Shown piece by piece: positions 1 to 7,449 of a stretch of DNA of 32,664 nt. Made by a program: the position numbers and the translations under genes. The stretch's first letter is position 1, and each line of letters starts with the position of its first letter. This stretch comes from Aquitalea aquatica (GTDB lineage Bacteria; Pseudomonadota; Gammaproteobacteria; Burkholderiales; Chromobacteriaceae). Location of the stretch: the NCBI RefSeq assembly GCF_013911085.1, contig NZ_JACERN010000007.1, positions 1-32,664 on the forward strand, in the 5' to 3' direction. Under the pieces are notes generated by a model that saw only the letters and a program-made list of their open reading frames with translations, did no database searches and had not been told where the DNA came from.

Positions 1-72
1 TTCTCCCTGCTGTTTCATTGCCATGATGAACCCGCGTTCTTCGGCACTTAGGTGCTCATAAGTTCTTTGCAT
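1..72 (-). CDS. IS30-family transposase, N-terminal fragment cut by window edge
   Basis: The reverse strand from 72 reads 24 residues beginning MQRTYEHLSAEERGFIMAMK and runs off the window. This is the characteristic start of IS30-family transposases, the YxHLSxEER helix that opens their N-terminal helix-turn-helix. The protein would act as a DDE transposase binding the element's inverted repeats. Whether the element is complete cannot be seen. It lies next to an AT-rich accessory patch, which fits a mobile island boundary. Family assignment is fairly firm for so short a piece because the motif is distinctive. Confidence 0.72.
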   Translation of the reverse strand, partial: MQRTYEHLSAEERGFIMAMKQQGE

Positions 73-100
73 GCAACAACTTAACCTTTAATTGGTTCGT

Positions 101-125
101 GTTGCACTTGGCCCTTGAAACCGCC
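101..125 (-). repeat. Probable terminal inverted repeat of the IS30-like element
   Basis: About 30 bases upstream of the transposase start lies GTTGCACTTGG followed by CCCTTGAAACCGCC. Read inward on the reverse strand it is GGCGGTTTCAAGGGCC then AAGTGCAAC, which resembles IS30-family ends. The partner repeat is outside the window, so this rests on position and general resemblance only. Confidence 0.4.
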
Positions 126-175
126 GTCCTTTCTTTTGGCGAAGCAAAAGCAAAGGACCTCGCCAGCGGGGCGAG
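126..175. repeat. Two adjacent stem-loops between the IS end and the AT-rich island
   Basis: Bases 126-158 form a stem GTCCTTTCTTTTG / CAAAAGCAAAGGAC with one bulged base around a short loop. Bases 159-175 form a second stem CTCGCC / GGCGAG. The pair sits exactly between the IS-like end and the AT-rich genes. It may be a dispersed repeat or a terminator for transcription entering from either side. No gene is visible between 73 and 270. Confidence 0.45.
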
Positions 176-270
176 ACCCGCGAAGTTGGTTTTGCGTTGG
201 CGTATTGTGTCGTATGCAGTTGGAACTTATTTTGTATGGGTTAACAAAAAATTGATCGTGCTGATGTTGA

Positions 271-1269
271 TTATTGCAATATAGTGAGTTCTTTTTTGAT
301 TGGAAAGATGCGGGTATTCGGCTGCTGGCAATATGTGCCTTGAGTGTTGTTTATTTTGCTGACGTAGTAATAGGTTCCATCGGTAAACCATAAGCATATT
401 TTTCTTGGGACTGTGATACTGCAATCTTTTAATCCGCAAAAATAATCTTGCAATCTGAGGGGTGTTTTTGATATGTCGTCTTTATTTATTGCGATTTCTT
501 TAATTATTCCACCGCCAACACGAGTGACTCTAAGTGCATATTTTCCGAATTCGGCCGGTGCAATTAATAAGATGGATATAAGAGATATTCCGGCGGAAAA
601 GCATATGGCCATTAGGAAATTTTTCCCTTTAGATATTATTAGTGGAAAGCTGGAAATGATACTGTAGGCAGTACATGCTGCAATGTAATACCAACCATCC
701 CCTCCTATTTTTTTGGAGTATTGACTTGGTTCGAATATATCAATAATAAAAAGAAAATATATTGCAAAAAACAAAAAACTTAATATAGATGCTATGATGG
801 ATAAGAAGAGTGGGCTGAATAGGTTTGCAAAGAATTCGTAGGAGAATTTCCAATTGTGTATGTATAATATGCCAATTATGGTTAAGCTGCCGGCTGTTAG
901 TGCTATAACTATGTAGCAATATGCATTAAAATTATTCCAGACAATGATGGCGCCAGATAGAAATGGTATTAAGAAAAGAGTTGCATGTCTAAACCAGGCA
1001 TCTTTCAAATTACTTGCATAGCAAATCGTGGACTCTCTTGTTTGATGTATGCACCATGGTCCAAATAAAAATACGATAAAACCTAAAAGAAATATGAATG
1101 AGTAAAATCCGTAAAATGGAATATTTACAAGATCGTAAGTTGTTGGGATGTCATATTTTAATAGATACACAGTAACTGCAAAAAAACCAACAATGAACAT
1201 TGCAAGTAATGAGTATATTTTAAATTTATCAAAAATATTTAAATAGCGATTTATTTCTTCTTCATTCAT
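271..1269 (-). CDS. Hypothetical multi-pass membrane protein (332 aa)
   Basis: I do not recognise the family. Residues 1-240 hold about seven hydrophobic segments (roughly 17-36, 54-72, 91-110, 113-134, 150-176, 194-213 and 219-239). They are followed by a soluble C-terminal part of about 90 residues with four cysteines, two of them in CGLKDC. The start has a weak AAAGG about ten bases upstream. Base composition is strikingly AT-rich compared with genes from 2290 onward, a sign of horizontal acquisition. It lies 206 bp downstream of a TIR/deoxyribosyltransferase-like gene on the same strand, with a hairpin between them, so co-transcription is possible but not assured. A membrane partner of a nucleotide-targeting effector is a reasonable speculation. 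An unrelated cargo gene is the alternative. Confidence 0.7.
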   Translation of the reverse strand: MNEEEINRYLNIFDKFKIYSLLAMFIVGFFAVTVYLLKYDIPTTYDLVNIPFYGFYSFIFLLGFIVFLFGPWCIHQTRESTICYASNLKDAWFRHATLFLIPFLSGAIIVWNNFNAYCYIVIALTAGSLTIIGILYIHNWKFSYEFFANLFSPLFLSIIASILSFLFFAIYFLFIIDIFEPSQYSKKIGGDGWYYIAACTAYSIISSFPLIISKGKNFLMAICFSAGISLISILLIAPAEFGKYALRVTRVGGGIIKEIAINKDDISKTPLRLQDYFCGLKDCSITVPRKICLWFTDGTYYYVSKINNTQGTYCQQPNTRIFPIKKELTILQ

Positions 1270-1434
1270 GATATTTCTACCTTTTGAATTTGGCCAAAAT
1301 AATATTTACTGTGTAATAGAGGTTTTTGATTATTTTGTTGAAATTTGTTGATTTGTTTTATTTGGCGGCAATGTCTTTAATGTATTAAATAGTTGTGTTT
1401 CTGGGTAGCTTGGTAGCTTGGTAGGTTAGTGGCT

Positions 1435-1463
1435 GAAGCTACAAACTTAAAAGTTGTAGCTTC
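1435..1463. terminator. Stem-loop just downstream of the TIR-like gene
   Basis: GAAGCTACAAACTT pairs with AAGTTGTAGCTTC with one bulged base. It lies 13 bases past the stop codon at 1476. There is no strong U-tract, so it may be a partial terminator or an RNA-stabilising hairpin. A short direct repeat (GTAGCTTG, GTAGCTTG, GTAGGTTA) lies beside it at about 1405-1429. Confidence 0.45.
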
Positions 1464-1475
1464 GTATTGCTATTA

Positions 1476-2216
1476 TTACACCGCATGGGTAGTGAATTTT
1501 TCCTCATTGTTGCAAATCCAGTCCCAGCCATTGCTGGTTACTCGTATTCTTGTGTACTCCTCGCCGTCGCTTGAGTCGTATTCAACAAAGTCATCTATAA
1601 ATTCTTTTTGGATTAGTTTTCTGACTCCGATAGATATTCCAAGCTTATTCAGCCCGTATCCCCCTGCCTCATTTGCAAGCGTGTACTGGGAAATGGAACT
1701 GGTGGATGTTGATCCTGCACCTGCAATGATGGCCAGGGTGAGTATTTCTACTTGAGAGAGGCCATCAGTTTGTGCAATTGGATCGGATTTGGCGATTTTT
1801 TGCAAAAATTCCGATTTATCAAGAATTGAAATTAATTTTTCAGTTATTGATTCGGATAGTGTATTGAAGTCGCTTAGCGAGTCGGTATTGTATGAAATAA
1901 TAGTCCTATGTTGTATGTCGAAAGGGTATTTTATTCTCTGACTATCATTGGCGCATAAGAGAACAACAGGAATATTTGCAGATATGGCAAAGCCAAGCTC
2001 GTACCAAACATTTGGATTGTCTTGCGTTATGTCTGCAAGGCAAATCGCAGAGTTTCGAATTCCGCTTTCAATTGCATTGATGGGAACTTCAACTGAAGGA
2101 TCTCGATCTACTCTATATGCTTCAAGTTCTGCCTTGTGTATTGCTGGGCTATAGATGTCATCGAATCGTTTATTGAATTTCGAATCAAATGGCTGAATAA
2201 CAAAACATGTTGGCAT
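1476..2216 (-). CDS. TIR / nucleoside deoxyribosyltransferase-like protein with C-terminal winged helix (246 aa)
   Basis: Residues 3-135 look like the Rossmann-type fold shared by TIR-like NAD hydrolases and nucleoside 2-deoxyribosyltransferases. They open with FVIQPFDSKF, followed by ADITQDNPNVWYELGFA. Glu73 in the WYELG motif is where this superfamily keeps its catalytic glutamate, and Asp62 is the usual preceding acidic residue. Residues about 153-240 resemble a winged-helix domain ending in TRIRVTSNGWDW. Known relatives cleave N-glycosidic bonds of NAD or nucleotides and often serve as antiphage effectors, but many are uncharacterised. The composition is AT-rich and unlike the flanking core genes. 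The start at 2216 has AGGA about eight bases upstream. An anti-phage or nucleotide-signalling role is inference; a plain sensor/regulator is the alternative. Confidence 0.72.
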   Translation of the reverse strand: MPTCFVIQPFDSKFNKRFDDIYSPAIHKAELEAYRVDRDPSVEVPINAIESGIRNSAICLADITQDNPNVWYELGFAISANIPVVLLCANDSQRIKYPFDIQHRTIISYNTDSLSDFNTLSESITEKLISILDKSEFLQKIAKSDPIAQTDGLSQVEILTLAIIAGAGSTSTSSISQYTLANEAGGYGLNKLGISIGVRKLIQKEFIDDFVEYDSSDGEEYTRIRVTSNGWDWICNNEEKFTTHAV

Positions 2217-2235
2217 ATTTAAATCCTGAAGCTAA

Positions 2236-2258
2236 ATGACCACCAGAGTGGTGGTCAT
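2236..2258 (-). terminator. Stem-loop ending the nrdB transcript
   Basis: A perfect 10-bp inverted repeat, ATGACCACCA / TGGTGGTCAT, encloses a 3-base loop 31 bases after the nrdB stop. On the reverse strand it is followed by TTTAG. The island begins immediately after it, so it marks the core/accessory junction. It also lies 19 bases upstream of the TIR-like gene's start, so an operator role for that gene cannot be excluded. Confidence 0.6.
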
Positions 2259-2289
2259 AAGTAAAGAAGATAGGGTTTAAAGAGAGTGG

Positions 2290-3372
2290 TTAATCCCAGC
2301 TCAACGCCCCGCCAGTCTGATACTCCGTCACGCGGGTCTCAAAGAAGTTCTTCTCCTTCTTCAAGTCAATCATCTCGCTCATCCATGGGAAGGGGTTGTT
2401 CACACCCGGGAACAACTGGTCCAGACCAATCTGCTGCATGCGACGGTTGGCAATAAAGCGCAGGTATTCCTTGAACATGCTGGCGTTCAGGCCCAGCACG
2501 CCACGCGGCATGGTGTCTTCGGCGTAGGCGTATTCCAGCTCCACCGCCTGCTTGAACAGCTCGACGATTTCGGCCTTGAAGCTGTCGGTCCACAGCTGCG
2601 GATTTTCCAGCTTGATGGTGTTGATCAGGTCGATACCGAAATTGCAGTGGCTGGATTCGTCACGCAGGATGTACTGGTACTGCTCGGCAGCGCCGGTCAT
2701 CTTGTTCTGACGGCCCAGTGCCAGGATTTGTACGAAGCCAACGTAGAAGAATAGGCCTTCCATGATGCAGGCAAACACGATCAGCGATTTGAGCAGCTTC
2801 TGGTCGGTTTCCAGGGTGCCGGTCTTGAAGGCCGGGTCGCACAGTACGTTGATAAACGGAATCAGGAATTCGTCCTTGTCACGAATGGACTTGATTTCGT
2901 TGTAGGCGTTGAACACTTCGCCTTCGTCCAGGCCCAGGCTTTCCACGATGTACTGGTAGGCGTGGGTGTGGATGGCTTCGTCAAAGGCCTGGCGCAGCAG
3001 GTATTGGCGGCATTCCGGGCTGGTGATCTGGCGATAGGTGCCCAGCACGATGTTGTTGGCAGCCAGGCTGTCGGCGGTAACGAAGAAGCCCAGGTTGCGC
3101 TTGACGATGCGCATTTCGTCTTCGGACAGCTGGCCGGTTTTCCACTGTTCGATGTCGCGCTGCATGTTCACTTCTTGCGGCATCCAGTGGTTGGCGCACT
3201 GGGCGAGGTATTTTTCCCAGGCCCATTTGTGCTTGAACGGTACCAGCTGGTTGACGTCGGTGGTGCCGTTGATGACTTTCTTGTCGACGGCATTTACGCG
3301 TCCGCCGGTCTGGCTGTCGTTGCTGGAGGGAACGGCCGGTTTTTGTACCGGGGTATCGTCAAAGCTCAACAT
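2290..3372 (-). CDS. nrdB: Ribonucleoside-diphosphate reductase subunit beta, class Ia
   Basis: This subunit holds the diiron-tyrosyl radical that NrdA uses to reduce ribonucleotides to deoxyribonucleotides in the cytoplasm. All six expected metal ligands are visible: Asp101, Glu132, His135 (in DEAIHTHAY), Glu205 (in MEGLFF), Glu239 and His242 (in RDESSH). Tyr139, four residues after His135, matches the radical tyrosine spacing of E. coli NrdB. At 360 aa the length is normal. I chose the ATG at 3372 because GGAG lies ten bases before it; the ATG at 3381 has the same GGAG only one base away and would add MQN. It follows the 90-aa gene by a short gap and ends at a strong hairpin, so it closes the nrd gene group. 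Confidence in function is very high. Confidence 0.97.
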   Translation of the reverse strand: MLSFDDTPVQKPAVPSSNDSQTGGRVNAVDKKVINGTTDVNQLVPFKHKWAWEKYLAQCANHWMPQEVNMQRDIEQWKTGQLSEDEMRIVKRNLGFFVTADSLAANNIVLGTYRQITSPECRQYLLRQAFDEAIHTHAYQYIVESLGLDEGEVFNAYNEIKSIRDKDEFLIPFINVLCDPAFKTGTLETDQKLLKSLIVFACIMEGLFFYVGFVQILALGRQNKMTGAAEQYQYILRDESSHCNFGIDLINTIKLENPQLWTDSFKAEIVELFKQAVELEYAYAEDTMPRGVLGLNASMFKEYLRFIANRRMQQIGLDQLFPGVNNPFPWMSEMIDLKKEKNFFETRVTEYQTGGALSWD

Positions 3373-3390
3373 GTTTTGCATTCTCCGTGT

Positions 3391-3663
3391 TTATTTGCCG
3401 GCTACGCCCTGTGGGGCGGCTGGCTGGATCTGGTATTGCGCGCCGGGCAGGGCATGCGTGCTGGTGGCGGTGTCGGGCTGACAGGGCGCTTGTTCCAGCT
3501 GCATGGCGCTCTGGCGCATGATGCGGATGGCGGTGCGGGGAGTGGCTGGCGTGTCGCGTAGCGGCTGCGGCAGGTCGACCAGCACCAGGCCCAGCTTGCG
3601 AAAGCGGTCTTGTTCCGGATGCTGCGCAGCGCGGCTGGCGGTGCAGAAGAGGGTGGTGCTCAT
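3391..3663 (-). CDS. Small hypothetical protein between nrdA and nrdB (90 aa)
   Basis: I do not recognise the family. The protein begins MSTTLFCTASRAAQHPEQD and is rich in Gln, Pro, Ala and Arg, with no membrane segment or clear motif. It is supported as a gene by GGGGAG six bases before the ATG and by its position, with 18 bases from its stop to the chosen nrdB start and 73 bases after the upstream SnoaL-like gene. It probably belongs to the nrdA-nrdB transcription unit. Its composition is that of a poorly conserved, possibly disordered protein, so a non-functional reading frame is the main alternative. An in-frame upstream ATG at 3765 would lengthen it but overlaps the end of the SnoaL-like gene and lacks an obvious ribosome site. 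Confidence 0.55.
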   Translation of the reverse strand: MSTTLFCTASRAAQHPEQDRFRKLGLVLVDLPQPLRDTPATPRTAIRIMRQSAMQLEQAPCQPDTATSTHALPGAQYQIQPAAPQGVAGK

Positions 3664-3736
3664 GCCGTACTCCCCGTGTGTTGGTTCGGTCTTCCGAAAC
3701 CGGCTGCGGCCAGCCGGCTTGAGAAGCCTGTCCGGC

Positions 3737-4135
3737 TTAATGGGCCGGATGGCTGTGTTCTTCAAACTGCGCCAGGCCGTAGATGCGCCATTCGCCGTGT
3801 TCCCGCTTCAGGTGGTAGCCGGTGGAAAACATCCACGGCTCGGCATTGTGGCGGCGGGCGGTCCAGCGCACCTTGACGGTGGCCAGGTCGCTGCCAAAAG
3901 GCAGCACTTCGGCCAGATAGCAGCTGGCACTGATGACGCCTTGGGCGCGGTAGTACTCGAGAATGCCTAGCGTGGTCTGGTACAGCGATTCTTCGTCGTT
4001 GATGCCAAAGGTGGCAATCTGGCCGTGGTGCACGGCGGTGAAGGGCCGGGTGAACATGGCCGAAACTGCGCGCGCATCCAGTGCCGAGTAGGCCTGGCTG
4101 TAACGGTTAAAAAATTCCTGAAGTGTCATGGGCAT
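3737..4135 (-). CDS. SnoaL/NTF2-like small protein (132 aa)
   Basis: The sequence has the layout of the NTF2-like superfamily (SnoaL/DUF4440 type). An N-terminal helix FFNRYSQAYSALDARAVSAM is followed by a phenylalanine-rich turn, helices around residue 50, and antiparallel strands ending in KVRWTARRH, GYHLKREHGEWRIYGL. Proteins of this fold bind small molecules or act as isomerase-like enzymes; no specific reaction can be named. It lies between nrdA and the 90-aa gene on the same strand. Two in-frame starts compete, 4135 and 4129; AGAG lies six bases before the second. Why an NTF2-like protein sits inside a ribonucleotide reductase locus is not known to me. Confidence 0.8.
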   Translation of the reverse strand: MPMTLQEFFNRYSQAYSALDARAVSAMFTRPFTAVHHGQIATFGINDEESLYQTTLGILEYYRAQGVISASCYLAEVLPFGSDLATVKVRWTARRHNAEPWMFSTGYHLKREHGEWRIYGLAQFEEHSHPAH

Positions 4136-4216
4136 CTCTGATTGTTAAGGCCTTGTGGGCTTGCTTCAGACAAGGGCTGGCCATACTGGCTGCACTTTTG
4201 TTTGCTTTTACACTTC

Positions 4217-4258
4217 CCCATTCGGAAACCGCCTGCTGGCAAGCGGTTTGGAAATGGG
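4217..4258 (-). terminator. Large imperfect stem-loop downstream of nrdA
   Basis: CCCATT and AAACCGC (4217-4232) pair with GCGGTTT and AATGGG (4243-4258), separated by a 3x3 internal loop. It lies in the 318-bp gap between nrdA and the SnoaL-like gene. It has no U-tract, so it may be a processing or attenuation hairpin that sets nrdA above the downstream genes. Confidence 0.5.
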
Positions 4259-4318
4259 CTGGCCGGGTGAGCGGCCAGCTGTTCCAGCTGTCCCCGCCGC
4301 AGTGCGACGGGGGGCGGG

Positions 4319-4368
4319 TTGTTGCTTCGCGTCAATCCATCTTGCTTGCCTGCTTACTGGCAGGCTTC
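4319..4368. repeat. Direct repeat copy 1 (relic of the nrdA 3' end)
   Basis: About 50 bases here match 4418-4468 at most positions, starting TTGTTGCTTCGC and ending around ACTGGCAGGCTTC. Read on the reverse strand, copy 1 still spells Glu-Ala-Cys-Gln-stop, the last codons of nrdA, although it lies outside the gene. This suggests duplication of the nrdA tail and its 3' untranslated region. The ~50 bases between the copies hold another small hairpin (ACACCG / CGGTGT). Confidence 0.7.
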
Positions 4369-4417
4369 ACGTGCCCTGCGGGCTGGACACCGTCGCCTTG
4401 CTCCGGTGTCGTCCGGA

Positions 4418-4468
4418 TTGTTGCTTCGCATCAATCCATCCTGCTTGCTTGCCTTACTGGCAAGCTTC
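4418..4468. repeat. Direct repeat copy 2, overlapping the nrdA stop codon
   Basis: This is the second copy of the ~50-bp repeat. It contains the genuine nrdA stop codon (4454-4456) and the last codons for Glu-Ala-Cys-Gln. It differs from copy 1 by a few substitutions and small length differences. Confidence 0.7.
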
Positions 4469-7327
4469 GCAGTCTGGATTGTCAATGCTGCAGAACTTGG
4501 CGTCGGTGGCCGGGGTGTTGTCCACCTCGACTGCCGGTGCGGCTTGTTCGGCTGCAGCGTTGTAGGCCGGGTTCAGGCCACTGGCTACCGCGTTCAGCTC
4601 GCCGCCCTTGCCGGTGGATTTTTCGGCGCTGGAGGCGGCCAGGGTGCGCAGGTAATAGGTGGTTTTCACGCCACGAATCCACGCCAGCTTGTACAGGTCG
4701 TCCAGTTTCTTGCCGGATGCGCCAGCCATGTACAGGTTGAGCGACTGGGCCTGATCGATCCACTTCTGGCGACGCGATGCCGCTTCCACCAGCCATTTCG
4801 GGTCTACTTCGAAGGCGGTGGCGTAGATGGCTTTCAGGTCGGCCGGGATGCGGTCGATGCGGCCCAGGCTGCCGTCGAAGTACTTGAGGTCGGCTACCAT
4901 CACTTCATCCCACAGGCCGGCTTTTTTCAGGTCGCGCACCAGGTATTCATTGGTGACGGTGAATTCGCCGGACAGGTTGGACTTCACAAACAGGTTCTGG
5001 TAGGTCGGCTCGATGCTGGCAGACACGCCAATGATGTTGGCGATGGTGGCAGTCGGGGCGATGGCCAGGGTGTTGGAGTTGCGCATGCCGTGCTGCTTGA
5101 TGCGTTCGCGCAGGGCGTTCCAGTCCAGGCGCTCGGTGCGGTCCATTTCCAGATAGCCGCCGCGTTCGGCTGCCAGCAGGTTGATGCTGTCTTGCGGCAG
5201 CAGGCCACGATCCCACAGGCTGCCCTTGTATGACGGGTAGCGGCCGCGCTCTTCGGCCAGCTCGGTGCCCGCCCAGTAGGCGTGGTAGGCCACCAGTTCC
5301 ATGGATTCATCGGCAAATTCCACGGCTTCCTGCGAGGCGTACGGTACGCGCTTCATGTGCAGGCAGTCCTGGAAGCCCATGATGCCCATGCCCACCGGAC
5401 GGTGCTTCAGGTTGGAGTTGCGCGCCTTCTTCACCGGGTAGAAGTTGATGTCGATCACGTTGTCCAGCATGCGCAGGGCGATGCGGATGGTGCGCTGCAG
5501 CTTTTCAGCATCCAGCTTGCCGTCGGCACCCATGTGGGCAGCCAGGTTGACCGAACCCAGGTTGCACACGGCGATTTCGTCGTCGTTGGTATTCAAGGTG
5601 ATTTCGGTGCACAGGTTGGAGCTGTGTACCACGCCCATGTGTTGCTGCGGGCTGCGGATATTGCACGGGTCCTTGAAGGTAACCCACGGGTGACCGGTTT
5701 CAAACAGCATGGTCAGCATCTTGCGCCACAGGCTCAGGGCCGGGATGCGCTTGTACACTTTCAGCTCGCCGCGTTCGCCCATGGCTTCGTAGTGCTGGTA
5801 GCGCTTTTCGAAGGCGGAGCCATACAGCTCGTGCAGATCAGGGACTTCCGACGGTGAGAACAGGCTCCATTCGGCACCTTCCATCACGCGCTTCATGAAC
5901 AGGTCCGGAATCCAGTTGGCGGTGTTCATGTCGTGGGTGCGGCGGCGGTCGTCACCGGTGTTCTTGCGCAGTTCGAGGAATTCTTCCACGTCGGCGTGCC
6001 AGGTTTCCAGGTAGGCACACACGGCGCCCTTGCGCTTGCCACCCTGGTTCACGGCTACGGCAGTATCGTTGACCACTTTCAGGAAGGGCACGATACCTTG
6101 CGACTTGCCGTTGGTGCCCTTGATGTGCGAGCCCATGGCGCGCACCGGGGTCCAGTCGTTACCCAGGCCGCCAGCAAACTTGGACAGCAGGGCGTTTTCC
6201 TTCAGGCCTTCGTAAATGCCGTCCAGATCGTCGGCAATGGTGGTCAGGTAGCAGCTGGACAGCTGGCTACGACGGGTGCCGGAGTTGAACAGGGTGGGGG
6301 TGGACGACATGAAGTCGAAGCTGGACAGCACATTGTAGAACTCGACGGCGCGGGCTTCGCGGTTCACTTCGTTCAGGGCCAGGCCCATGGCAACGCGCAT
6401 GTAGAAAGCCTGCGGCATTTCGATGCGGGTGCCGTCGATGTGCAGGAAGTAGCGGTCAAACAGGGTTTGCAGGCCGAGGTAGCCAAATTTCAGGTCGCGC
6501 TTGGCATCCAGGGCGGCGCCCAGTTTTTTCAGGTCGAACTCGGCCAGTTTTTCGTCCAGCAGTTCGGCCTGAATACCTTTTTTGATGAATTGCGGGAAGT
6601 ATTCCGCATAGCGTTCGGCCATTTCTTCCTGGCTAACCGATTCATCCAGGATTTCCAGGCGGATGCTGTCCATCAGCAGGCGGGCGGTAACGTAGTCGTA
6701 GGCCGGGTCCTGCTCGATCATGGAACGGGCGGCCAGAATGGCGGACTTGTTGACTTCGTCCAGCGGTACACCGTCGTAAATGTTCTTCAGGGTTTCCGAC
6801 AGGATGGCGTCGATGTCGATACCGGCCAGGCCCTGGGCGGCAGATTCGATGCCGGCGCGCAGGCGGGCAATGTCCAGCGGCAGCTTGCGGCCATCCTTGC
6901 GGATGACGTTGATCTGGATCTGGGTCAGCGCTTCGCCACGGGCGGCGCGCTCTTGCGAGCGCTGTTCGCGGTACAGCACGTAAGCGCGGGCCACGTCGTG
7001 TTCGCCAAAGCGCATCAGCGACAGTTCCACCTGGTCCTGGATGTCTTCAATGTGGATGGCGCCGCCTTCCGGCTTGCGGCGCATCAGGGCGTTGACCACC
7101 TGCTCGGTCAGTTGGGCTACCTTTTCGCGGATGCTGGCGGACGTAGCGCCCTGATGCCCCATCACGGCCAGGAATGCCTTGGTCATGGCGATGGAGATCT
7201 TGACCGGCTCGAATGCCACTACGGCACCATTGCGGCGAATGGTCTTGTAGTGGCTGAAGTCGGCCTGGGGGGCTGCGGCACGGCCGAGCTCGGCGGCGGT
7301 TTGCCCTTCAAAGGTGGTCAGTTGCAT
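4454..7327 (-). CDS. nrdA: Ribonucleoside-diphosphate reductase subunit alpha, class Ia, with two ATP-cones
   Basis: NrdA reduces ribonucleoside diphosphates using the radical supplied by NrdB. The protein is 957 aa, about 200 longer than E. coli NrdA, because two ATP-cone domains stand in tandem (about 28-120, from KTIRRNGAVVAFEPVK, and about 138-230, from INVIRKDGRKLPLD). Catalytic signatures are present: the substrate-reducing cysteine in SSCYL, the Asn-Cys-Glu set in SSNLCTEI, its partner cysteine in AVCNLGSVNL, the tyrosine pair in TTYYLRTL, and the C-terminal shuttle pair Cys953-Cys956 in CEACQ. The start at 7327 has AAAGAGGG a few bases upstream; a longer frame to 7651 has no such support and runs through the promoter. 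A double cone is known from Pseudomonas aeruginosa NrdA. A DnaA box and an NrdR-like site lie about 100 bases upstream. Confidence 0.97.
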   Translation of the reverse strand: MQLTTFEGQTAAELGRAAAPQADFSHYKTIRRNGAVVAFEPVKISIAMTKAFLAVMGHQGATSASIREKVAQLTEQVVNALMRRKPEGGAIHIEDIQDQVELSLMRFGEHDVARAYVLYREQRSQERAARGEALTQIQINVIRKDGRKLPLDIARLRAGIESAAQGLAGIDIDAILSETLKNIYDGVPLDEVNKSAILAARSMIEQDPAYDYVTARLLMDSIRLEILDESVSQEEMAERYAEYFPQFIKKGIQAELLDEKLAEFDLKKLGAALDAKRDLKFGYLGLQTLFDRYFLHIDGTRIEMPQAFYMRVAMGLALNEVNREARAVEFYNVLSSFDFMSSTPTLFNSGTRRSQLSSCYLTTIADDLDGIYEGLKENALLSKFAGGLGNDWTPVRAMGSHIKGTNGKSQGIVPFLKVVNDTAVAVNQGGKRKGAVCAYLETWHADVEEFLELRKNTGDDRRRTHDMNTANWIPDLFMKRVMEGAEWSLFSPSEVPDLHELYGSAFEKRYQHYEAMGERGELKVYKRIPALSLWRKMLTMLFETGHPWVTFKDPCNIRSPQQHMGVVHSSNLCTEITLNTNDDEIAVCNLGSVNLAAHMGADGKLDAEKLQRTIRIALRMLDNVIDINFYPVKKARNSNLKHRPVGMGIMGFQDCLHMKRVPYASQEAVEFADESMELVAYHAYWAGTELAEERGRYPSYKGSLWDRGLLPQDSINLLAAERGGYLEMDRTERLDWNALRERIKQHGMRNSNTLAIAPTATIANIIGVSASIEPTYQNLFVKSNLSGEFTVTNEYLVRDLKKAGLWDEVMVADLKYFDGSLGRIDRIPADLKAIYATAFEVDPKWLVEAASRRQKWIDQAQSLNLYMAGASGKKLDDLYKLAWIRGVKTTYYLRTLAASSAEKSTGKGGELNAVASGLNPAYNAAAEQAAPAVEVDNTPATDAKFCSIDNPDCEACQ

Positions 7328-7390
7328 ATTGCCCTCTTTGGGTGGTTTGCGTCTGTTGCGCTGCGGCCTGGGTGGCAGGCCGGGCAGGGC

Positions 7391-7449
7391 TGTGGACAAG
7401 TCTGTTGAAAAGCTGTGTGTTCGTTGTGAATAAACACAATATATATGTT
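7391..7449 (-). promoter_or_regulatory. nrdA control region: DnaA boxes and NrdR-like palindrome
   Basis: On the reverse strand 7433-7425 reads TTATTCACA, a full match to the DnaA box TTATNCACA. A second, one-mismatch copy TTGTCCACA lies at 7399-7391. Directly abutting the first is ACACAATATATATGTT (7434-7449), close to the NrdR-box consensus, with the right half shifted by one base. A weaker half-match (7403-7418, ending TGTGT) lies 31 bp away, the spacing at which NrdR boxes are usually paired. E. coli nrdAB is known to be controlled by both DnaA and NrdR. A possible -10 TATATA overlaps the NrdR-like site. Confidence 0.65.

Noticed and set aside
1402-1430. Short GTAGCTTG tandem repeats as a possible CRISPR or iteron array
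   Set aside because: Only two or three 8-base units with no spacers; too short for either. No CRISPR array was seen anywhere in the window.
5933-7408. A 491-codon open frame on the + strand opposite nrdA
   Set aside because: Antisense to conserved NrdA sequence, no recognisable features.
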